Below, piece after piece: positions 8,530 to 17,137 of a stretch of DNA of 47,570 nt. A program made the translations under genes and the position numbers. The stretch is taken from the NCBI GenBank assembly GCA_003228195.2, contig QGNO01000013.1, forward strand, positions 1 through 47,570, given 5' to 3'. The notes under the pieces are model-generated. The model searched no databases. It saw nothing but the letters and a program-made list of their open reading frames with translations, and was not told the origin of the DNA. The stretch is from Chloroflexota bacterium. GTDB taxonomy: Bacteria; Chloroflexota; Dehalococcoidia; Lucifugimonadales; QGNO01. The stretch's first letter is position 1; every line of letters starts with the position of its first letter.

Positions 8530-9594
8530 ATGTTTGATAGATTATCTGAAATGCGTCGAAGAATTAAAGAAATTGACGACTTAATGTCGGATTCGCAAAT
8601 TGCCACTGACACTCACCAATTAATTGTTCTGAACAAGGAAAGAGCCTCTCTTATTCCTGTTGTAGTTACCTATACACAGTATGAAAAACAGCTAGAAGCT
8701 ATAGAGGAAGCCAGAGTTATCATAAACGAAGCTACTGACCAAGATCTTATTGAACTTGCCAAAGATGAAGTCGGGGTTTTGGAGCAGAAACAGATTGACT
8801 TGGAAGAAGAATTACGAAAAGCAATGCTCCCGAAGAATCCCGCAGACTCTCGCGACGTGTTTGTTGAGATAAGAGCCGGTGCCGGCGGAGATGAGGCATC
8901 CATGTTCGCTGCCGAGCTTTACCGAATGTATTCTCGTTATGCTCAATTGAGGGGATGGCATCTTGACCTAGTAGATACCCATGACTCAGGGGTGGGGGGA
9001 TTGAAGGAAGTTATATTTGAGATAAAAGGTGAGGACGTATACAGCCGCCTAAAGTTTGAAAGTGGGGCCCACAGGGTACAACGGGTGCCCACTACGGAAT
9101 CTTCGGGGCGCCTCCACACTTCAACGGCCACCGTGGCTATCTTGCCAAAAGCAGAGGAAGTTGATTTTCAGATAAAAGCGGAAGATTTGAAAATTGACGT
9201 CTTCCATTCTGGGGGGGCTGGAGGTCAAAATGTAAACAAAGTGGCTACCGCCATCCGAATTACACATGTTCCGACTGGCATAGTGGCTGTTTGTCAAGAT
9301 GAGCGATCCCAATTGAGAAACAAGGATAAAGCTATGAATGTCCTGCGGGCTCGGCTGTATGACAAGGCCCACAGAGAGCATCAAGAAACTTTAAGCCGGG
9401 AACGCAAAATTAAAGTCGGAACGGGTGAGAGGTCAGAAAAAATCCGTACGTACAATTTTCCGCAGGATAGGATAACTGACCACAGAATAAATAAAAGCTT
9501 CCATAATATTCAGTCGATTCTTTCCGGCAATATCGACAAAATAATTGACCTCATTAACGAAGATGAGCAAAAGCAGCAACTTCACACTGCCTAA
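8530..9594 (+). CDS. prfA: Peptide chain release factor 1
   Basis: A 354-aa class I release factor. The stop-codon recognition tripeptide is PTT (187-189, within RVPTTESSGRLHT), the PxT type of RF1 that reads UAA and UAG, not the SPF of RF2. The GGQ motif (231-233, HSGGAGGQNVNKV) triggers peptide hydrolysis. Length is normal. ATG at 8530 with AAAGG upstream. prmC, which methylates the GGQ glutamine, follows directly. Confidence 0.96.
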   Translation: MFDRLSEMRRRIKEIDDLMSDSQIATDTHQLIVLNKERASLIPVVVTYTQYEKQLEAIEEARVIINEATDQDLIELAKDEVGVLEQKQIDLEEELRKAMLPKNPADSRDVFVEIRAGAGGDEASMFAAELYRMYSRYAQLRGWHLDLVDTHDSGVGGLKEVIFEIKGEDVYSRLKFESGAHRVQRVPTTESSGRLHTSTATVAILPKAEEVDFQIKAEDLKIDVFHSGGAGGQNVNKVATAIRITHVPTGIVAVCQDERSQLRNKDKAMNVLRARLYDKAHREHQETLSRERKIKVGTGERSEKIRTYNFPQDRITDHRINKSFHNIQSILSGNIDKIIDLINEDEQKQQLHTA

Positions 9595-9601
9595 TTCGAC
9601 C

Positions 9602-10459
9602 ATGAGGATTGTTGATAAATTACTGCATGTCGAAAAATCATTACAGTCGTATGGAATTACTGAGAGTCACATTGAAGCCAGTCTACTTGCTGCAACAGCT
9701 CTTGGGGAAAGTCGTGCTGACCTATACGCAAACCTATATGACGAAATTCCGGAAAAGGCACTCCTGGCGCTGGATGGGTTTGTCGAAAGGCGATTACAAA
9801 GAGAGCCATTGGCCTACATCTTGCAAAACCGAGAATTCTACGGGCTGCAGTTAGGCGTGCGCCATGGAGTATTCATTCCAAGGCCCGAGACTGAATTACT
9901 TGTTGACTTGGCAATTCAGCGAATTCAAAATAGGCCTGCTCAACCCACTCCAGCCGTTGTAGAAGTTGGAACTGGCTGTGGCGCTATAAGTATTGCAATC
10001 GCTTCAAATGTGAGTGGCGTCAGCTTATATGCTACGGACATATCAAATGTTGCGTTGTCACTCGCTAAAACAAATGCCGACACGCACGATGTAGGGGAAT
10101 TTGTGCACTTAGTTAAAAGTGATTTGCTCACCTGTTTTATTGGCACCATAGATATATTGATTGCAAATCTACCGTACTTAGAATCCTCACGAATCCCTAC
10201 TTTGGCTCCAGAGATTTTTTTGCACGAGCCGATAGAAGCACTGGATGGCGGGCTCGATGGTTGTAGGTTGATAAACCAATTGTTAAGTCAGGCAAGTAAT
10301 CTACTAGCAAGCGACGCTACAATATTACTCGAAATGGACCCAGAGCAATTCACAGTTATAGTGGAACACGCAAAAACTATTTGGCCAACAGCCGAGTTCA
10401 CCCGACATTACGATCTTTCTCAAACAGATCGAATATTGGAGATTTGTCTCAACTCTTGA
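9602..10459 (+). CDS. prmC: Release factor glutamine methyltransferase
   Basis: A 285-aa SAM-dependent N5-glutamine methyltransferase acting on the GGQ motif of release factors. An N-terminal helical domain is followed by a Rossmann domain with VVEVGTGCGAISIA (119-132). The catalytic tetrad is NLPY (189-192) rather than NPPY, a tolerated variant in related methyltransferases. The frame is open into prfA (from 9545), but ATG 9602, 7 nt after the prfA stop, gives the normal N-terminus; ATG 9563 is an alternative. Its TGA abuts the TGA of the convergent dehydrogenase gene with no base between. Confidence 0.9.
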   Translation: MRIVDKLLHVEKSLQSYGITESHIEASLLAATALGESRADLYANLYDEIPEKALLALDGFVERRLQREPLAYILQNREFYGLQLGVRHGVFIPRPETELLVDLAIQRIQNRPAQPTPAVVEVGTGCGAISIAIASNVSGVSLYATDISNVALSLAKTNADTHDVGEFVHLVKSDLLTCFIGTIDILIANLPYLESSRIPTLAPEIFLHEPIEALDGGLDGCRLINQLLSQASNLLASDATILLEMDPEQFTVIVEHAKTIWPTAEFTRHYDLSQTDRILEICLNS

Positions 10460-11425
10460 TCAGATCTCCAATATAACCTTTAGAACATTGTCATCCTTGT
10501 CACTATAAAGCTCAAAAGCTTTCTGAGCTTCCACGAATGGGAAGCTATGGGTCACAAGGTGGTCAAGATTCAGTCGCTTCTGATCAACCAAGTCAACACA
10601 GTGTTTAATATGACTTGTTGGGTCATTGGGTGGTCTAGAGCTAATTGTAGGTAATATTGTGGCAAGACTACTCATCATAACGTCGTAATTTATAGGCAAT
10701 ACATCTTCATAATGAGGTTGTCCGAATAGTACGGCTGTTCCCATTTTTCTAATAATGCTGAACATTTGGTTTATTGTCTCTGCAGTCCCTGCAGCCTCAA
10801 TTACTACATCAGCAAGGTGTCCATCGGTAAGTTCAAGGATAGCTTTAATGACGTCAGTTTTTGAGGAATCTATGATATCGGTGGCTCCAAGCTTTTTGGA
10901 TACCCGTAAGCGATACTCCAACAAATCAACCGCGATTATCTGCTTAGCTCCTAGTTGATTCATCCAGTAGGTGAAATTCAACCCAATCGGACCTTGCCCA
11001 ATTACTACTACGCGTTTGCCAACTACGGATCCCAGCCGATCGGCCGAATACATAACAGTTCCCATGTGTTGACACATAACCCAATTAGACAAATCACCGT
11101 AGGAAGGAATCGGAATTATCCTTTCCGGTGGCTCAGCCAAATATTCGACCAGCCCCGCACTGGTAGATGGCAAGACTATCACCCTCTGGCCTACATCAAG
11201 TGAGTCGTTTCTACTTTCGACAATGACTCCCGCGCATTCGTGGCAAGGTCGCCCGATTTCCAGAGGATAATCTTCCTCCGGCAAAGCTCTATCAAAGATC
11301 CGAAGGTCGCTACCACACACTGATAAGCGTTCGAGTTTAATTAAGACTTGACCATCAAGGACTTCAGGAATAGGTACCTCTTGTTCGTCAAACCTCCTTG
11401 GGCCGACTACCCGCATGGATCGCAT
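10460..11425 (-). CDS. Zinc-type alcohol dehydrogenase family protein
   Basis: A 321-aa MDR-superfamily NAD(P) oxidoreductase. The N-terminal GroES-like catalytic domain has the zinc ligands in VCGSD and GRPCHECAG. The nucleotide fold is VIGQGPIGLNF. The structural-zinc loop with four cysteines is absent, replaced by a short loop around LPSTSAGLVEYL. The ATG at 11425 was chosen over the longer frame because AGGAG lies 7 nt upstream. Likely oxidises a polyol or other secondary alcohol; the substrate is unknown. It is convergent with prmC and divergent from the phosphotriesterase-like gene, which may share a catabolic role. Confidence 0.85.
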   Translation of the reverse strand: MRSMRVVGPRRFDEQEVPIPEVLDGQVLIKLERLSVCGSDLRIFDRALPEEDYPLEIGRPCHECAGVIVESRNDSLDVGQRVIVLPSTSAGLVEYLAEPPERIIPIPSYGDLSNWVMCQHMGTVMYSADRLGSVVGKRVVVIGQGPIGLNFTYWMNQLGAKQIIAVDLLEYRLRVSKKLGATDIIDSSKTDVIKAILELTDGHLADVVIEAAGTAETINQMFSIIRKMGTAVLFGQPHYEDVLPINYDVMMSSLATILPTISSRPPNDPTSHIKHCVDLVDQKRLNLDHLVTHSFPFVEAQKAFELYSDKDDNVLKVILEI

Positions 11426-11592
11426 ATTGGAACTCCTGATACTTAATTTATGGAGACAACTGCCATATCGCATTATATACACAAAACGTTTGAAGGTAGA
11501 TGATTAATTGGCTCACTTAATACCACAAGTTTGTTGATTCGATTTGCCCTCTAGGCTATAGTCACAGAAATGAGAAGGTGACGGAGGATAAA

Positions 11593-12687
11593 ATGAACAA
11601 AGAAGCGGTAGGGAAAATTGTGACCGTGCTCGGACTAGTCGAGCCAGAGGCCGTGGGGCCAACTATGATGCATGAGCATATTTTCATCGACTTTTGGCGT
11701 GATAAGGCACTTGGTTTCAACGCACCAGTAACAGATGTAGACCTTTGGGATCAAAAACTCACCTTGGAAAATTTGCATTTGGCACGCGACCGAAAGCACG
11801 TGAAAGATAACTATATGCTCACAGATGAGAATCGTGGAATCAAGGAGTTGAATTATTTCCTCAACGCTGGCGGTTCTACAGTGGTCGACGTCACTAGTAT
11901 AGGCTTAGGTAGAGATCCAAAGGCACTCCAACGGGTATCGCTTGCCACAGGTCTGAACATTGTTATGGGCGCTGGTTGGTATCAAAAATTTTACCATCCC
12001 TCGGACATGGACACAAAGACAGTCGAAGAATTAACTGAGGTTATTGTTGCAGATGTAACAGAGGGAGTCGATGGGAGTAAAGTAAGGTCTGGCATAATAG
12101 GTGAAGTAGGAATCAATGGTGCCCCCCTTACGGACAATGAAGTGAAAAGCGTGCGCGCTTCTGCTCGGGCTAGCCGGCAAACTGGAACAGCGATATCATT
12201 CCATAATGGAGGCACCGGGCGGGAAAAACTCGAGGTCGCGGGCATCGTGGGGGAGGAAGGGGCAGACCTAAATCGGGTTGTATTCGGTCATAGCAATACA
12301 AACGCTGGAGATGTGTCACTTTTATTAGAACTGCTTGATTTAGGAACATATATACAATTTGACACTTTAGGCAGGGTAGGGGCACCAATGGCAAGATACC
12401 CAAACGCCCACGACACAGGCGCCAATCGCATGTTTCAGTCAGCTAATGACGTTTTAGTCGCTGAAGCAATCCCCCAGTTGATTGAAGCTGGATTTGAGGA
12501 TCGTATTTTGCTTTCCCAGGATGTCTGTATGAAGATGCATTTGAAGGCGTATGGGGGGACTGGCTACTCGTATGTTATGGAGAAATTCACACCATACCTG
12601 CGATACCTTGGAGTAACCGATGCCCAGGTAGACAAAATGTTAACTTATAACCCCAGGCGAGTACTAACTCGTGTGGCTCCAATGTAA
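11593..12687 (+). CDS. Phosphotriesterase-family metal-dependent hydrolase
   Basis: A 364-aa TIM-barrel amidohydrolase of the phosphotriesterase (PF02126) family. Visible metal ligands are HEH (His27/His29, in MMHEHIF), Glu in GEVG at the bridging position normally held by a carboxylated lysine, His in SFHNGG, His in VFGHSN, and Asp in LLSQDVC. Family members hydrolyse lactones, phosphoesters or related esters; the natural substrate here is unknown. The start at ATG 11593 is set by GGAGG 5 nt upstream, rather than the GTG at 11578. Confidence 0.88.
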   Translation: MNKEAVGKIVTVLGLVEPEAVGPTMMHEHIFIDFWRDKALGFNAPVTDVDLWDQKLTLENLHLARDRKHVKDNYMLTDENRGIKELNYFLNAGGSTVVDVTSIGLGRDPKALQRVSLATGLNIVMGAGWYQKFYHPSDMDTKTVEELTEVIVADVTEGVDGSKVRSGIIGEVGINGAPLTDNEVKSVRASARASRQTGTAISFHNGGTGREKLEVAGIVGEEGADLNRVVFGHSNTNAGDVSLLLELLDLGTYIQFDTLGRVGAPMARYPNAHDTGANRMFQSANDVLVAEAIPQLIEAGFEDRILLSQDVCMKMHLKAYGGTGYSYVMEKFTPYLRYLGVTDAQVDKMLTYNPRRVLTRVAPM

Positions 12688-12787
12688 CCGTCGAACACTT
12701 TGAGGAGGCCTAAGAAGCAAGGGCCTAAAAGTGGAGTAAGTATGAAGGACCTCAGAGAGAGTGGTCCATCGAATGTTGCCTGAATGG

Positions 12788-13516
12788 CTAAACTGGCAAG
12801 AAATGAGTGCCTAAAGCAACGTCAGACATAAGTGCGGCCCCGAATATGATGCTCAGTGCGCCTGCCACACCGGAAACAACCTCATTGACCCGTTTATAGG
12901 ATCCTGATATTGCAAAAGGGATACCGAGCATAACAGTGATCAACGCCATTGAAAGTATTGTCCCCAATCCAAATAGTGCAATGTAACCCACGCCCACAAG
13001 ACTAGAGGAGATCGTTGGCAGGAAAGCCAACATTACCGCAGCGCTCCCCGCTAGGCCGTGCATGATGCCTATGAAATAGGATTTTGTTCGAAAAAATGGC
13101 TTGCCAGGCCGGAAGAATCCATGCGCTTTTTCTACCGTAGAATCCGCTTCGGAATTGTGCGTAGCATGTATGTGTACATGCTTGCTTCCATCGTGTTCAT
13201 GATCGTGCAAGTGTAACGTGCCATTTCGAATACCCCAATAAACCTGTATACCCAGGAATACCAACATGACGCCCACGCCAAATTCAAAAATTGGTGCGAT
13301 TCCCTCGTAAACGTCAAGTACCCGTTCCTTGAATAGCAAAATTATTATGGCGATGCCAAGCAGAGGAGTTGTGTGCCCTAAACCCCAAGAGACTCCTACC
13401 CAAATCCCTTTCCATGCATTCTTATATTCGGTGGCTATCGCCGATATCGCAACTACATGGTCAGCATCGGTAGCATGCTTAAGACCCAATAGGAATCCCA
13501 TTACAAGAGCTGCCAT
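12788..13516 (-). CDS. NiCoT/UreH-type nickel-cobalt transporter
   Basis: A 242-aa integral membrane protein with about six hydrophobic segments. The NiCoT signature is in the first helix (LGLKHATDADHVVA, the HX4DH motif that binds Ni2+/Co2+), and a His-rich cytosolic loop (HLHDHEHDGSKHVHIHATH) sits near residues 100-118. It is shorter than typical HoxN/NixA permeases and closer to the UreH-like subgroup. It lies downstream of pntB on the same strand after 145 bp. No urease, hydrogenase or cobalamin gene is nearby, so the metal is unassigned. Confidence 0.85.
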   Translation of the reverse strand: MAALVMGFLLGLKHATDADHVVAISAIATEYKNAWKGIWVGVSWGLGHTTPLLGIAIIILLFKERVLDVYEGIAPIFEFGVGVMLVFLGIQVYWGIRNGTLHLHDHEHDGSKHVHIHATHNSEADSTVEKAHGFFRPGKPFFRTKSYFIGIMHGLAGSAAVMLAFLPTISSSLVGVGYIALFGLGTILSMALITVMLGIPFAISGSYKRVNEVVSGVAGALSIIFGAALMSDVALGTHFLPV

Positions 13517-13661
13517 TGGTGCAATGTGAGTGTCTATGCTGTTACCCCTTGCGGCATTAGCTTGCGCCGGTGGGTTTCACAGATCGAAATCAGCAAGAAA
13601 ATAGGGGGGGGAAGTAGAACAATACTTGATGTCTGTAAAAGCATTGAACTTGAATCTCTAA

Positions 13662-15065
13662 TTATAGCTCTTTAATGGCAGCCGCAAGGTCAAATGCTGC
13701 CTGTTTTGCGTCAGCAAACAACATCAAGCAATTTTCCGCAGCGAACAAAGGATTGGGTATACCCGCAAAGCCAGGGCTGAGACTTCGCTTGATCACCACT
13801 ACAGTCCTGGCATGGTCTACATCAAGGATCGGCATTCCAGCTATTGGATTTCCAGGGTCATCATTATCCCGAGCCACGGGATTTACTACGTCGTTGGCCC
13901 CAATGACTAAGACCACATCTGTCTGTTCGAAGGTAGGATTGATATCGTCCATTTCTCTTAATTTCTCGTAAGGAATATTGACCTCGGCAAGGAGAACATT
14001 CATATGACCAGGCATCCGCCCAGCGACTGGATGTATTGCAAATTCAACCTCGACTCCCTTGGTCTCCAACAGGCTAGTAAAATCTCTTACTGCAAACTGT
14101 GCTTGGGCTACGGCCATACCATACCCAGGCACTATAACAACCCTACGTGCATCCTCCAGAAGCATGGCTACTTCATCGGCTGATGTAGATTTCACCTTTC
14201 CTTCATATACCTCATTGTCTTGCGTTGGGGAGGTTGCCACTGCTCCAACTCCGGCCAAAAGCACATTAATAAGTGAGCGATTCATAGCCTTACACATTAT
14301 CCTTGTCAATATGATCCCAGCTGCTCCAACTAAAGCTCCAGCTATGATTAACATGTTGTTTTGAAGAACAAAACCAGTGGCTGAAGCCGCCAATCCAGAG
14401 TATGAGTTCAATAGAGATATAACTACTGGCATATCGGCACCCCCGATCGGAATTACCAAAGTTATTCCGAACAGAGCAGCAACGCCTACAAGTATCCAGA
14501 ATGGAAGGCTGTTCGATGAATCCAATACAAGCCACACTATAAGACCTATGCTAATCAATCCAAGTGTTATGTTTAGAATATGGCGCCCCGGCATCAAGAC
14601 CGGTGACTCTGTAATTAAGCCTTGCAATTTCCCAAACGCCACTAGGCTTCCCAATAATGTAATCGAACCAATTAGAGCTGAAATCCCCGACGCCATTGTA
14701 AATTGAAGACCCAGTGAATTCGTACCGGTCAATTCCTGTTCGAGAGCTGCCCCTGCGACTAGCATTGATGCAGCTCCACCAAGGCCATTGAACAGTGCGA
14801 CAAGCTGTGGCATTGATGTCATTGCTATTCTGAAGGCGAACGCTGCCCCAAGAACCGTTCCAATCAGCAGTCCCATGACAATGAATTCGAATCGCACTAT
14901 GTTTTGATCAAATAGAGTTACAACTATTGCGATGAGCATACCCGAGGCACCCATCAAATTGCCACGTACGGCAGTTCTCGGATGGGAAAGGCCCTTTAAT
15001 CCTAAAATGAAAAGGACTACAGCTACAAGATAAACAAAGTTTACGATGCTTAAATCTATGACCAT
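13662..15065 (-). CDS. pntB: NAD(P) transhydrogenase subunit beta
   Basis: A 467-aa membrane subunit of proton-translocating transhydrogenase, which moves hydride from NADH to NADP+ using the proton motive force. An N-terminal block of about nine transmembrane segments is followed by the NADP(H)-binding domain III (about 295-467, with VIVPGYGMAVAQAQ, GANDVVNP and RSLSPGFAG). Normal length. ATG at 15065, 2 nt after the pntA2 stop. Last gene of the pntA1-pntA2-pntB operon. Confidence 0.95.
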   Translation of the reverse strand: MVIDLSIVNFVYLVAVVLFILGLKGLSHPRTAVRGNLMGASGMLIAIVVTLFDQNIVRFEFIVMGLLIGTVLGAAFAFRIAMTSMPQLVALFNGLGGAASMLVAGAALEQELTGTNSLGLQFTMASGISALIGSITLLGSLVAFGKLQGLITESPVLMPGRHILNITLGLISIGLIVWLVLDSSNSLPFWILVGVAALFGITLVIPIGGADMPVVISLLNSYSGLAASATGFVLQNNMLIIAGALVGAAGIILTRIMCKAMNRSLINVLLAGVGAVATSPTQDNEVYEGKVKSTSADEVAMLLEDARRVVIVPGYGMAVAQAQFAVRDFTSLLETKGVEVEFAIHPVAGRMPGHMNVLLAEVNIPYEKLREMDDINPTFEQTDVVLVIGANDVVNPVARDNDDPGNPIAGMPILDVDHARTVVVIKRSLSPGFAGIPNPLFAAENCLMLFADAKQAAFDLAAAIKEL

Positions 15066-15067
15066 AT

Positions 15068-15349
15068 TCAGCTTTTCCTTCGAAACATCTGCAACATTCG
15101 ATGTGTCACAAGAAATCCGCCAACCACATTAGTTGTGGCCAGCGCGACTGCTGTAACTCCTAATATTCTCGCGAGGATCGGTTCATTCACCCCGGCCGCT
15201 ACCAAAGCGCCTATTAGGGTGACTCCTGAAAAAGCATTCGCCCCAGACATTAGGGGAGTATGAAGGAGAGGTGGTACTTTCGTGATGACTTCAAATCCAA
15301 CGAACACTGCTAGCACAAATATAGTTAATCCAGCTATGAATATCTCCAC
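15068..15349 (-). CDS. pntA2: NAD(P) transhydrogenase subunit alpha, membrane part
   Basis: A 93-aa protein with three to four hydrophobic helices, matching the C-terminal membrane part of PntA encoded separately, as in Rhodospirillum-type enzymes. Conserved segment: VPPLLHTPLMSGANAFSG. It starts at GTG 15347-15349 with a GGGGGA tract about 10 nt upstream. It sits between pntA1 and pntB and is probably translated from the same message. Confidence 0.9.
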   Translation of the reverse strand: MEIFIAGLTIFVLAVFVGFEVITKVPPLLHTPLMSGANAFSGVTLIGALVAAGVNEPILARILGVTAVALATTNVVGGFLVTHRMLQMFRRKS

Positions 15350-15394
15350 TTAACAGAAATCCCCCTTGTCCTTGGTGCGGCTTGTCATATAAGT

Positions 15395-16534
15395 CTATGA
15401 GGCAAGTAACTCAGCGACTCTTCCATTAACTACTTTCCCATCCTTAGTAAGTAGGCTCTCTTGAATTATCTGGTCGGACATATCGATGTTTAAGCTGCTT
15501 TCTTTTACCATGTTTCTCAAGAAAGCCAATTGGTTACGCGCGTACATTTGGCTAGCATGGTACGGTATGCTCGATGCCAAGTTTACAGGGCCAATGACAC
15601 TGACGTTAAACTCCTCAACTTCCTCTCCCGCTTTGGTCAGCTCGCAATTTCCTCCGGTCTCCGCTGCCAGATCGACAATTATGGACCCGGATTTCATTTG
15701 CTTAACCATTTCGGTAGTGATTAGTACAGGGGCCGGCTTCCCCGGGATAGCGGCAGTAGTTATGACTACATCGCTCTCGGAAACCACCGCTGTCAATAAC
15801 TTACGCTGGAGATCATAAAATTCCTCTCCCATAGCCTGTGCATATCCGCCTGCCTCCTCCGAATCCACGATTTCCAACTCGATCTCAATAAACGTAGCAC
15901 CTAGACTTTCAACTTGATCTTTCACCGCTGGCCTAACATCATATCCAGAAACCACCGCACCTAGCCTATTCGCGGTTGCAATTGCCTGTAGTCCAGCAAC
16001 ACCCGCACCGATTACAAATACCTTAGCGGGGGTTATGGTACCCGCAGCAGTCATAAGCATCGGAAACATTTTTGGTAACTTGTCAGCAGCCATAAGGACA
16101 GATTTATACCCTGTGATGGTTGCCTGGGACGTTAGTGCGTCCATACTTTGGGCACGGCTAATGCGAGGGACCAGCTCCAACGCGAAACTCGTGGCCCCAG
16201 TTTTGGAAATAAGGTTTGCTACTTGCGGGGAACCTAGCGGATCAAACAATCCAATGACTGTGTGATTTTGCTTCATCAGAGAGATTTCGGTCTCCCCAAC
16301 CTCAGACGCCCTAACTTTGAGAACTATATCCGACGCTGAATACACTTCTGCGGTCGTTTTTAGTATTTGCGCTTGAACGCCCTGAAATTCGGCATCAGAA
16401 TAGCCCGCAGACTCGCCAGCACCTGACTCGACTACGACATCCAATCCCAACCGAGACAACATTGGGACAACATTGGGGACTAGCGCAACTCTCTTTTCGC
16501 CCTGAAGCGATTCTTTAGGAATTCCAACTTTCAT
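15395..16534 (-). CDS. pntA1: NAD(P) transhydrogenase subunit alpha, soluble part
   Basis: A 379-aa NAD(H)-binding domain I of transhydrogenase, related to alanine dehydrogenase. It starts GIPKESLQGEKRVAL. The nucleotide fold is VFVIGAGVAGLQAIATA, followed by GYDVRP. The mobile loop and ETGGNCE region are present. ATG at 16534. It is first in the operon. Its 5' leader, between this ATG and the DUF5679 gene, holds a compact multi-stem structure (16572-16643) and a 32-bp palindrome. Confidence 0.95.
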   Translation of the reverse strand: MKVGIPKESLQGEKRVALVPNVVPMLSRLGLDVVVESGAGESAGYSDAEFQGVQAQILKTTAEVYSASDIVLKVRASEVGETEISLMKQNHTVIGLFDPLGSPQVANLISKTGATSFALELVPRISRAQSMDALTSQATITGYKSVLMAADKLPKMFPMLMTAAGTITPAKVFVIGAGVAGLQAIATANRLGAVVSGYDVRPAVKDQVESLGATFIEIELEIVDSEEAGGYAQAMGEEFYDLQRKLLTAVVSESDVVITTAAIPGKPAPVLITTEMVKQMKSGSIIVDLAAETGGNCELTKAGEEVEEFNVSVIGPVNLASSIPYHASQMYARNQLAFLRNMVKESSLNIDMSDQIIQESLLTKDGKVVNGRVAELLAS

Positions 16535-16571
16535 AGAATTATTTCACTAAATGATTTTGCCAGTAAATACA

Positions 16572-16643
16572 CAGTAACCCAGGGTGCTCATCAATGTAAG
16601 CCGACGGGTACCCTGGGCTTCTGAACGTAAGAAGCTGTTACCG
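16572..16643. other. possible structured RNA, three-way-junction-like, in pntA leader
   Basis: Three helices can be drawn directly. P1 is GTAAC (16574-16578) with GTTAC (16637-16641). P2 is CCAGGGT (16579-16585) with ACCCTGG (16610-16616). P3 is GCTTCT (16617-16622) with AGAAGC (16630-16635). They pack with almost no unpaired junction bases. On the plus strand P2 extends to 11 pairs using G-U wobbles; on the minus strand P1 extends to 7 pairs. The active strand is therefore unclear. On the minus strand it would lie about 40 nt ahead of pntA1. It is not a tRNA and matches no riboswitch I can recall. Confidence 0.4.
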
Positions 16644-16645
16644 AT

Positions 16646-16677
16646 CCTATGATTCATCATTAATGATGAATCATAGG
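16646..16677. repeat. 32-bp perfect palindrome
   Basis: Two 16-bp arms, beginning CCTATGATTC and ending GAATCATAGG, form a perfect inverted repeat with no spacer, centred between 16661 and 16662. It lies 10 nt downstream of the DUF5679 stop and just above the structured pntA leader. It could be a protein operator or a transcript 3' hairpin; no T-run directly follows on either strand, so a standard terminator is not clear. Confidence 0.85.
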
Positions 16678-16687
16678 CCAGTCTGTT

Positions 16688-16828
16688 TTAGGCTTTGCCT
16701 ATCTTGAACATTTTTGTGCTACACGTTGGACAACTCCCCTGTGTAGCAGGACGCCCATTCTTCATTGTTATGGACTCCGCACCTTGAATCTCTCTAGAAG
16801 CTCTACATTTTACACAATAACCCTGCAT
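16688..16828 (-). CDS. Small DUF5679-type zinc-ribbon protein
   Basis: A 46-aa protein beginning MQGYCVKCRA, containing KNGRPATQGSCPTC and ending KIGKA. Two CxxC knuckles (Cys5/Cys8 and Cys33/Cys36) suggest one bound zinc. The sequence matches what I recall of DUF5679, a small family of unknown function in Chloroflexota and other bacteria. GGAGGA lies 5 nt before the ATG at 16828. It precedes the transhydrogenase operon on the same strand by about 150 bp, so read-through into pntA1 is possible unless the intervening palindrome terminates. Confidence 0.85.
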   Translation of the reverse strand: MQGYCVKCRASREIQGAESITMKNGRPATQGSCPTCSTKMFKIGKA

Positions 16829-17137
16829 TTGATTCCTCCAATTCAGGAATTTTCCTCCTTTTTATACCAGAGATTGCCATATTTAGCTAGTCATTTGGTT
16901 GAAAATATCGTAAATTTCTTTCGAATTGCCCTCTTATTAACCTTTTTAACCTTTTTTATGAAAACGATACGGGTAGGGCTGTGGAATCCATCTTTAATTT
17001 ATCGCCTCGAGACATTGATGACACAAGTAACTTCCATAGTTTTTGTCTATGCCTCAGGCGTGTGCGCTTTTAAGCTATAGACACACTAGGTACCAAAAAA
17101 CATATACTGAGGAAAACTTGTAAGCAGGGAGACGTCT
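16829..17137. other. divergent intergenic region
   Basis: 309 bp between the DUF5679 gene (minus) and lpd (plus), AT-rich. On the minus strand an extended -10 (TGGTATAAA, 16869-16861) precedes DUF5679. On the plus strand the lpd promoter elements sit at 17078-17108. The 98-aa open frame crossing 16784-17080 overlaps DUF5679 and is not protein-like. Nothing else is recognised. Confidence 0.5.
17078..17108 (+). promoter_or_regulatory. candidate lpd/pdh operon promoter
   Basis: TATACT (17103-17108) is a good -10. TAGACA (17078-17083) is a possible -35, but the spacer is 19 nt. The start point would be near 17115, leaving a short leader before the AGGGAG ribosome site (17126-17131) and the GTG start at 17138. 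Confidence 0.4.

Noticed and set aside
12742-12781. 13-codon frame with GGAG upstream after the phosphotriesterase-like gene
   Set aside because: Too short to judge; no recognisable motif and lies in a convergent gap.
13604-13611. Run of eight G upstream of the NiCoT gene as part of a NiCo-type riboswitch
   Set aside because: No supporting stems or conserved riboswitch core could be drawn around it.
16572-16643. tRNA or tmRNA-like identity for the folded pntA leader
   Set aside because: There is no 4-bp D arm, no GTTCRA T loop and no anticodon-like arm; helix lengths do not fit a cloverleaf.
16784-17080. 98-aa plus-strand open frame between DUF5679 and lpd
   Set aside because: It overlaps the well-supported DUF5679 gene on the other strand, has no ribosome site, and its composition is not protein-like.
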